Shown piece after piece: positions 15,537-20,772 of a DNA stretch of 20,772 nt; position 1 is the first letter of the stretch; each line of letters opens with the position of its first letter. This DNA comes from an uncultured Bacteroidales bacterium (lineage in GTDB: Bacteria; Bacteroidota; Bacteroidia; Bacteroidales; Paludibacteraceae). The translations under genes and the position numbers were made by a program. Location of the stretch: positions 1-20,772 of the forward strand of contig CAMJFV010000007.1 in assembly GCA_946405045.1 (NCBI GenBank), written 5' to 3'. A model generated the notes under the pieces. It made no database searches and was not told the origin of the DNA. It worked only from the letters and a program-made list of their open reading frames with translations.

Positions 15537-15562
15537 CATTAAATTTCAATAAAAATAGGCTC

Positions 15563-17932
15563 ATGCGTAGATTCATTTATACAGTTATTGTATTATTTAT
15601 TGCTGCATTATCGGTTTCTGCAAAACGCAATATAGCTCCTGGAGAGTGGCAGGCGATTCGTTCCTACAACGGAATAACAAGCATTATTCCATCTAAAGAA
15701 AAAATATACGTTGTCGCAAATGGTGGTATGTATATTTACGATAAGAAGACAAAGGAAGTTTTGCCATTGTCTACACTCGATGGCTTGAGTGCTTCAGCAG
15801 TAGAGAAGGTGGAATATGTGGAGTCTACAAAAACATTGTTTATTATCCACTCCGACATGACAATCGATTTGCTAGTTAACGGAGTGATATTTAGTGATGA
15901 GTCTATCAAGGACAGTGAGATAAGCGGAAAGAAAGTAAACAGTCTGAAAGTTGACGGAGATAACGTGTATATTTCTTTGAATGCAGGAATTGTTGTATAC
16001 AATACAAAAAAGAAAGAAGTCCTTGACACTTATATAATCGGAGACAAAGGAGAATATGAGGCTGTATATCAGACAGTTGTTTTAAATGGTGATATTTATG
16101 CACTGATGGCAGATAGAAGTCATTGCTCGAATATGAAGTTGTGTATTTGTAGAAATGGAAAAAATGCAAACGACTTTGAAGTTTGGGAGAGACTGCCTTT
16201 GCCTGTATCATGTCCTATTGATTCTGTTAAAATCAAGCAGATGGAGTGTTCGTCTGGTCATGTTCTTATTTTGACAACCGAAGGCTTATATGCACGTCTT
16301 GGAGATGGATCGTGGGTGGATGTTAGTCCTAGGGGAATCATTCCTGATACAATACAGGTATATAAAGATAGACTGACGGCAATAACAAGTTGGCAGGTTA
16401 TTGCTTTTCATAAAGACAATCTTGGAGACATGAAATACAGAGAATGCCAATCAAAATTAGCTGTATATGATGTCGACGAAGATGTTGTGTGGCTTGATAA
16501 CGAAGGTTTGAGAATGGCTGATCTGTCTGTTGATGAATTGGCGCCTACGGTTTCAGAACCGATTATATTTGAAGGTCCGAGTCAGAATGAATATTATTCT
16601 ATTCAGGTTTTGGATGGAGAGATCTATTTGACGGGAAATCACGGATATAGTACGCCGGCGGTGGCTGATTATTCCAGAGAAGGGAAGTGGCATTATTTGA
16701 GCAAATTCTTGGAGAGAGATACAACTATTAAAGAGAAAAATCCTAAGTATGAGTTTCACTCTGCATATAGAATGTTGGTAGACCCTCTTGATAGAGATCA
16801 CATTTTTGTGCCTACGTGGTGGGGTCTTCATGAATTCTATAAGGATTCTCTTATGAGGATTTACGACAAATCTAATTCTGCGTTACAGGGAACCAATGCG
16901 TCTTCAAGATGTACAAAAGTGGAATGTGCGTGGTATGATGAGGATCATAATCTGTTTGCAACAAATCCGGGTTCGTATGGTAATATGGTTTATGTAATGG
17001 ATTCTATTGGAGAATGGCATGAGTTGAGACACTCCAAGTTCCTTAACCAACCATCGGCTCGTTTTCATTATCGTACGAAATCAGGAATTGATTTTATTGT
17101 AGCCGAGTATAGTCAGCCTGCACTTTGTATATTGGATATGAAAAAAACTCCATTCGACGAAAGCGATGATAAAACAAAAACTATCAGCTCATTTACGTAT
17201 TTGGAAGATGGTTTAGCAGAAACTTTTCAACCGGTATATATTTTCGCTGTCGAGGAAGATCTTAAAGGAGACATATGGATTGCTACCGATCAAGGTCCGC
17301 TTGTCATGAAAAATGTAAAGGGTGTGTTTGATGGTAAAGAAACTTATGTACGTCCGAAGATCACACGTGAGGATGACAGCAGATATGCAGATTATTTATT
17401 AGCATCCGATAAAGTGAGAAAAATCCAGGTGGATGGAAAGAACAGAAAATGGATCGCTACAGAAGGTAATGGTTTGTTTTTGGTGTCAGCTAATGGAGAC
17501 AAGATTTTGGAGAACTTCACAACTAAGAATTCACCTTTGTCTTCCAATGCTGTTATGGATATCGTGTATGAGAAGGAGACAGGTGTCCTTTATATTTTAA
17601 CAGATACAGGTTTGTTGATGTATGCTACAGATTCATCGTTCCCAGAAGACGATTTCAACAATGTAACGATATATCCAAATCCAGTCCGTTCGGATTATGA
17701 TGGGGATGTGGAGATTAAGGGATTGATGGATGAGAGTAATGTCAGAATCACAGATCAGCGAGGAATGGTGATTGAGAACGGTGTAAGCAAGGGTGGAACA
17801 TATAGGTTCTCGGCTCGCAGAAGCGATGGATCCCGTCTGCCTACAGGCGTTTATAATGTGTTTGTCACTACCGCAGCTGATGACGAAGGTATGACTGAGA
17901 CTGAACATTTGAAATTTGCAATTATCAGATAA
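15563..17932 (+). CDS. porZ: PorZ-like component of the type IX secretion attachment complex
   Basis: In Porphyromonas gingivalis, PorZ works with PorU, PorV and PorQ at the cell surface, where T9SS cargo loses its sorting domain and is joined to anionic LPS. This 789-residue protein matches PorZ in size (about 776) and layout. It has a signal peptide (1-20), a long region of repeated propeller-type strands with GGMYIYD, GLYARLG, GDIWIATDQGP and KWIATEGNGLFLV blade signatures, and a T9SS-type C-terminal domain with IYPNPV at 703-708. The two-component-regulator-propeller repeats also occur in hybrid sensor kinases, but no transmembrane, kinase or receiver domain is present. It directly follows a T9SS cargo gene. 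argB begins two bases after its stop, so they are probably cotranscribed. Whether this organism makes A-LPS is not shown here. Confidence 0.85.
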   Translation: MRRFIYTVIVLFIAALSVSAKRNIAPGEWQAIRSYNGITSIIPSKEKIYVVANGGMYIYDKKTKEVLPLSTLDGLSASAVEKVEYVESTKTLFIIHSDMTIDLLVNGVIFSDESIKDSEISGKKVNSLKVDGDNVYISLNAGIVVYNTKKKEVLDTYIIGDKGEYEAVYQTVVLNGDIYALMADRSHCSNMKLCICRNGKNANDFEVWERLPLPVSCPIDSVKIKQMECSSGHVLILTTEGLYARLGDGSWVDVSPRGIIPDTIQVYKDRLTAITSWQVIAFHKDNLGDMKYRECQSKLAVYDVDEDVVWLDNEGLRMADLSVDELAPTVSEPIIFEGPSQNEYYSIQVLDGEIYLTGNHGYSTPAVADYSREGKWHYLSKFLERDTTIKEKNPKYEFHSAYRMLVDPLDRDHIFVPTWWGLHEFYKDSLMRIYDKSNSALQGTNASSRCTKVECAWYDEDHNLFATNPGSYGNMVYVMDSIGEWHELRHSKFLNQPSARFHYRTKSGIDFIVAEYSQPALCILDMKKTPFDESDDKTKTISSFTYLEDGLAETFQPVYIFAVEEDLKGDIWIATDQGPLVMKNVKGVFDGKETYVRPKITREDDSRYADYLLASDKVRKIQVDGKNRKWIATEGNGLFLVSANGDKILENFTTKNSPLSSNAVMDIVYEKETGVLYILTDTGLLMYATDSSFPEDDFNNVTIYPNPVRSDYDGDVEIKGLMDESNVRITDQRGMVIENGVSKGGTYRFSARRSDGSRLPTGVYNVFVTTAADDEGMTETEHLKFAIIR

Positions 17933-17933
17933 A

Positions 17934-18698
17934 ATGGAAAAACTAACATTGATAAAGGTAGGTGGAAAGATTGTAGAGGAAGCGTCTACACTAAAAAGCC
18001 TATTGGAACAGTTCTCTAAAATTCCAGGAAACAAAGTTTTGGTTCATGGCGGTGGACGCAGTGCCACACAAGTAGCTGGTCAGCTTGGTATCGAGACAAA
18101 GATGGTCGAGGGCCGACGTATCACCGATGAGGCTATGCTTAAGGTGGTGACTATGGTATACGCTGGACTTGTAAACAAAAATATTGTGGCTCAGTTACAG
18201 GCTAACGGAATAAATTCCCTTGGATTGACAGGTGCTGATATCAATTATATGAGAAGTGACAAGCGTAAACCTAATCCTATCGATTATGGATTTGTGGGCG
18301 ACGTGAAGGAGGTGAACACAGATATTCTAGCAGACCTTATCGCTCGTGGAATCGTTCCTGTGCTTTCTCCAATCACTCATGATGGCAAGGGCAATCTTTT
18401 GAATACTAATGCTGACACAATTGCTCAGGAGGCTGCCGTCGCTTTGGCAAAGAGATTTGATGTCTCTCTAATCTATTGCTTTGAAAAGGATGGTGTGTTG
18501 AAGGATGAAAACGACGATTCGTCAGTTATTCCGTTGATTACAAAGTCTGATTTCGAGGCTTATAAGGCAGACGGCACTATCAGTGGCGGTATGATTCCTA
18601 AACTTGACAATGCGTTTACTGCTATAAGCAAGGGAGTAAAAGAAGTGGTGATCACTTCTGCTAATCATATTCTAAGTGGAGGCACAAAAATTAAATAA
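17934..18698 (+). CDS. argB: N-acetylglutamate kinase (acyl-glutamate kinase)
   Basis: ArgB phosphorylates N-acetyl-L-glutamate in the second step of arginine biosynthesis. In Bacteroidetes the pathway can use N-succinyl intermediates, so the acyl group is uncertain here. ATG 17934 gives 254 residues; an upstream TTG frame at 17916 overlaps porZ and is rejected. Amino-acid-kinase motifs are present: KVGGK at 8-12, VHGGGR with H38-G41, the MVEGRRITDEAML substrate segment, GFVGDV, and LNTNADTIAQEAA near the nucleotide site. The C-terminal SGGMIPKL is also typical. No other arg genes are in the window. The gene sits one base after the porZ stop and 12 nt before rdgB, so the three may share a transcript without being functionally linked. 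Confidence 0.93.
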   Translation: MEKLTLIKVGGKIVEEASTLKSLLEQFSKIPGNKVLVHGGGRSATQVAGQLGIETKMVEGRRITDEAMLKVVTMVYAGLVNKNIVAQLQANGINSLGLTGADINYMRSDKRKPNPIDYGFVGDVKEVNTDILADLIARGIVPVLSPITHDGKGNLLNTNADTIAQEAAVALAKRFDVSLIYCFEKDGVLKDENDDSSVIPLITKSDFEAYKADGTISGGMIPKLDNAFTAISKGVKEVVITSANHILSGGTKIK

Positions 18699-18710
18699 TT
18701 CTTGTTGGCG

Positions 18711-19298
18711 ATGAAGATAGTTTTGGCGACAAAGAACAAAGGCAAGGCGGCTGAGTTTGCTTCTATTTTGGGAGACAAGTTTGAATTGATTACTCAGGCA
18801 GAGTCTGGAATCACAGAGTCTGCGGAAGAAAACGGGACCACTTATGCTGAAAACTCACGTCTTAAGGCAAAATTCATCTTTGAGAAAACAGGGTTGCCTA
18901 CAATGGCTGATGACAGTGGTCTTGAGTGTGATGCTCTCGACGGTGCTCCCGGCGTCTACACAGCTCGTTTTGCGGGAGAGGGCGCGACTGATAGCACAAA
19001 CATCGACAAACTGCTTGCTGTGCTTGATGAGGAGGAAAACCGTAAGGCAAGATTTGTTGCCCATATCACATTGGTGATGGAAAACTATGAGATCCATTGT
19101 GAGGGAACTCTTGACGGTGAAATCACAAGAGGACGCAGAGGTACAAACGGATTCGGATATGATCCGGTGTTTATCCCTGAAGGTTACGACAAAACGCTTG
19201 CGGAATTGGATGATGAGGTGAAAAACAGTATTTCTCACAGACGTAAGGCAATCGAAAAGATGCAGAAAGCTTTGAGTGATTTGAACCTCAACGTGTGA
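18711..19298 (+). CDS. rdgB: XTP/dITP pyrophosphatase (RdgB/HAM1 family)
   Basis: This enzyme hydrolyses dITP and XTP to monophosphates, keeping deaminated purines out of DNA and RNA. ATG 18711 gives 195 residues and fits the family; an in-frame TTG at 18702 would add three residues without benefit. Motifs in order are VLATKNKGKAAEF at the N-terminus, ADDSGLECDAL with the catalytic Asp at D68, PGVYTARFAGEGATD, GFGYDPVF and the terminal SHRRKAIEKM. All residues expected for activity are present. It closes the porZ-argB-rdgB run; no clear hairpin terminator follows before the rpmH promoter. Confidence 0.95.
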   Translation: MKIVLATKNKGKAAEFASILGDKFELITQAESGITESAEENGTTYAENSRLKAKFIFEKTGLPTMADDSGLECDALDGAPGVYTARFAGEGATDSTNIDKLLAVLDEEENRKARFVAHITLVMENYEIHCEGTLDGEITRGRRGTNGFGYDPVFIPEGYDKTLAELDDEVKNSISHRRKAIEKMQKALSDLNLNV

Positions 19299-19333
19299 GT
19301 TATTAACAAATGCAGAAAAAAAGAGAAGAAATA

Positions 19334-19364
19334 TTTGTTTTATCCTCTAAAAACTATAATTTTG
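19334..19364 (+). promoter_or_regulatory. Promoter of rpmH
   Basis: TTTG (19334-19337), a 19-bp spacer and TAATTTTG (19357-19364) form a perfect Bacteroidota sigma-70 promoter. The predicted start near 19370 gives a leader of about 57 nt. Confidence 0.85.
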
Positions 19365-19427
19365 CATTCCGATTTTCAAGGAATTTGAAAAGCAGATTTT
19401 AGAAAATAATTAAAAAAGTAAAATAAG

Positions 19428-19586
19428 ATGAAAAGAACTTATCAACCTTCGAACACAAAGAGAAGAAATAAGCATGGTTTTCGTTCAAGAATGGAGACTC
19501 CAAATGGACGTCGTGTACTTGCAGCACGTAGAGCTCACGGAAGAAAGAAGCTTACAGTGTCTGACGAGCCAGCTTTGAAGAGATAA
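19428..19586 (+). CDS. rpmH: Ribosomal protein L34
   Basis: The 52-residue product is a small, very basic protein of the large ribosomal subunit. It begins MKRTYQPSNTKRRNKHGF, continues with RMETPNGRRVLAARRAHGRKK and ends LTVSDEPALKR, which is L34 in its Bacteroidota form with the conserved NGRRVL-ARR core. It has a perfect promoter upstream and a strong terminator downstream, so it is a single-gene unit. In many bacteria rpmH neighbours rnpA and dnaA; no rnpA frame is visible here. Confidence 0.97.
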   Translation: MKRTYQPSNTKRRNKHGFRSRMETPNGRRVLAARRAHGRKKLTVSDEPALKR

Positions 19587-19609
19587 TTTGAAGGAAAGCA
19601 AAGGAATAG

Positions 19610-19637
19610 GCGTGGAATGAAAATTCCACGCTTTTTT
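19610..19637 (+). terminator. Terminator of rpmH
   Basis: GCGTGGAAT (19610-19618) pairs perfectly with ATTCCACGC (19623-19631) around a GAAA tetraloop, followed by six T residues. Confidence 0.93.
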
Positions 19638-19744
19638 CGTTTATGTGTTCAAATAGTTTTCGGATTGTTGAAATAGAATGTTCTAACTAGCGAGTAGAAA
19701 GACTATTTGATTGACAACTCATTTATAATTCTTAATTTATTAAA

Positions 19745-20701
19745 ATGAAGAAAGTTTTCTTTAGTTTCGTTTGCGTTTTGTCTTTATTGGCTTATGTAGC
19801 GTTTGCGGTAGCTCCAGAAGTTGTTGTTAAGATGAAAAACAATAACCAAATTGTAATAGATTTTGATAAAGTCTCTGAGATTACATACGGAGATAAAAAG
19901 ATTTCAAAAGATGTCTTAAAGGAATTCTTAGGTAAAGGTTCAAAATACAGAACCTTCAAGATAAAAGACTCAGAATTCAGGATGGTTAAGGTAGAAGGCG
20001 GCACATTCTTAATGGGTGCACAGTATTATAGATTCGAGGAGGAAAACTATGATGTCTTTGCAATGGAAAATGAACTGCCTGTACATTCAGTTACATTAAG
20101 TGACTATTATATTGCAGAATTTGAATTTACTAGTGGTCTTGCTCGTAAGCTTGGATGCTTTTATGGGGCTGGAAGAGAAATGAATATGCCGATAAGAAAT
20201 ATCACACGAACAGAAGCGATGGCGTTAATAGACAAACTTAATGAATATATGCGCGAAAGTGGATAATTGGCAGTAAATGAGAAATTCACATTCCCGACTG
20301 AGGCACAATGGGAATATGCTGCAAAAGGTGGCAAATACAGTCAAGGTACTATTTATGCTGGTAGTAATGACTACAATAAAGTTTGTTATTGTCGAGAAAA
20401 TAGTGATAAATTATCATTTACTAGAATCGGATCTTTTGCTCCTAATGAAATAGGTCTATATGATATGTCTGGTAATGTATTGGAATTTTGTCTTGATCCG
20501 TGGGGTTCCTATACTGAAACAAGTCAGGTTGATCCCCAAGCTCCTGGCGAAGTTGCTAATGATGGCAGATATGTCTGTAGAGGAGGAAGTTTTTATACTG
20601 TAGCAAAGAGATGTCGTGTCACTCACCGTCATAGTATTTCTCCTAAAGAATCATATAATAGTTTCGGAATCCGTTTATGTTTGATTACTGATAATAAATG
20701 A
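19745..20701 (+). pseudogene. SUMF1/FGE-like secreted protein interrupted by an in-frame TAA
   Basis: The fold is that of formylglycine-generating-enzyme-like (SUMF1) proteins. An N-terminal half (19745-20266, 173 residues) has a signal peptide ending near AFA, a short domain with QIVIDFDKVSEITYG, and the SUMF1 opening MVKVEGGTFLMGA...ELPVHSVTLSDYYIAEFE. TAA at 20264-20266 stops it. The same frame continues at once with FPTEAQWEYAAKGG, NEIGLYDMSGNVLEF, VCRGGSF and SFGIRLC to TGA at 20699-20701, completing the domain with nothing missing but one residue. A single base change (for example CAA to TAA) would explain this. The paired copper-binding cysteines of true sulfatase-activating FGE are absent, since only one Cys lies in the RGGSF...RVTHR region, so a non-catalytic role was likely. 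Alternatives are stop read-through or a sequencing error. The organism of origin shows no sulfatase in this window. Confidence 0.8.
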
Positions 20702-20772
20702 TGATGATTTGGATCCAATGTGTTTTACTCTAAATGTGACATTTCTTCGTTTTGGTTTGCATTCGTATTTGT

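Noticed and set aside
15563..17932. PorZ-like gene as a hybrid two-component sensor
   Set aside because: Propeller repeats are shared with such sensors, but there is no transmembrane helix after the propellers and no kinase or receiver domain; the C-terminus is a T9SS-type domain.
19299..19427. rpmH region as the chromosomal origin
   Set aside because: rpmH lies near oriC in many bacteria, but no rnpA, dnaA or clear DnaA-box cluster is present around 19.4 kb.

Overview
The window (about 20.8 kb, moderately AT-rich) comes from a member of the Bacteroidota, most likely order Bacteroidales and probably Prevotellaceae-like. Several things point there: a DUF6089-uppS-bamA-ompH gene order, type IX secretion (T9SS) C-terminal sorting domains with YPNP motifs, a PorZ homologue, a typical Bacteroidota L34 protein, and promoters of the Bacteroidota sigma-70 type (TTTG, 19 bp, TAnnTTTG) instead of -35/-10 boxes. 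Two of these promoters match fully (tRNA-fMet and rpmH).

Layout. Positions 1-2701 carry a 5'-truncated primase gene whose reading frame continues without a stop into a complete 5-formyltetrahydrofolate cyclo-ligase (MTHFS) domain, a DnaG-MTHFS fusion. Positions 2877-8792 form an envelope-biogenesis operon: a DUF6089 outer-membrane beta-barrel protein, UppS (undecaprenyl-PP synthase), BamA, and three tandem Skp/OmpH-like periplasmic chaperones, with ATGA overlaps or short gaps between genes. A hairpin, tRNA-Trp, a terminator and murI (glutamate racemase) follow. UppS and MurI serve peptidoglycan synthesis; BamA and the OmpH proteins serve outer-membrane protein assembly.

Positions 9863-10620 hold no convincing protein gene. 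They contain several perfect inverted repeats, a -7-like promoter element and a strong terminator, so an undescribed structured RNA is plausible here. Next come a HAD-IIB phosphatase and a VanZ-family membrane protein (10621-12013), then initiator tRNA-fMet on the minus strand with its own promoter and terminator.

Positions 12695-17932 are linked to T9SS. A secreted bifunctional glycoside hydrolase (GH26, carbohydrate-binding module, GH26, T9SS sorting domain) is followed by a PorZ-like component of the T9SS attachment complex. After PorZ come argB, rdgB (XTP/dITP pyrophosphatase) and rpmH (L34, 52 codons). The window ends with a SUMF1/FGE-like secreted protein gene broken by one in-frame TAA codon.

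Most of the window is housekeeping DNA. The points most worth attention are the primase-MTHFS fusion, the double-active-site GH26 enzyme, the structured non-coding region near 10 kb, the third OmpH paralogue and the interrupted SUMF1 gene. I saw no CRISPR array, insertion sequence, phage gene or defence system.
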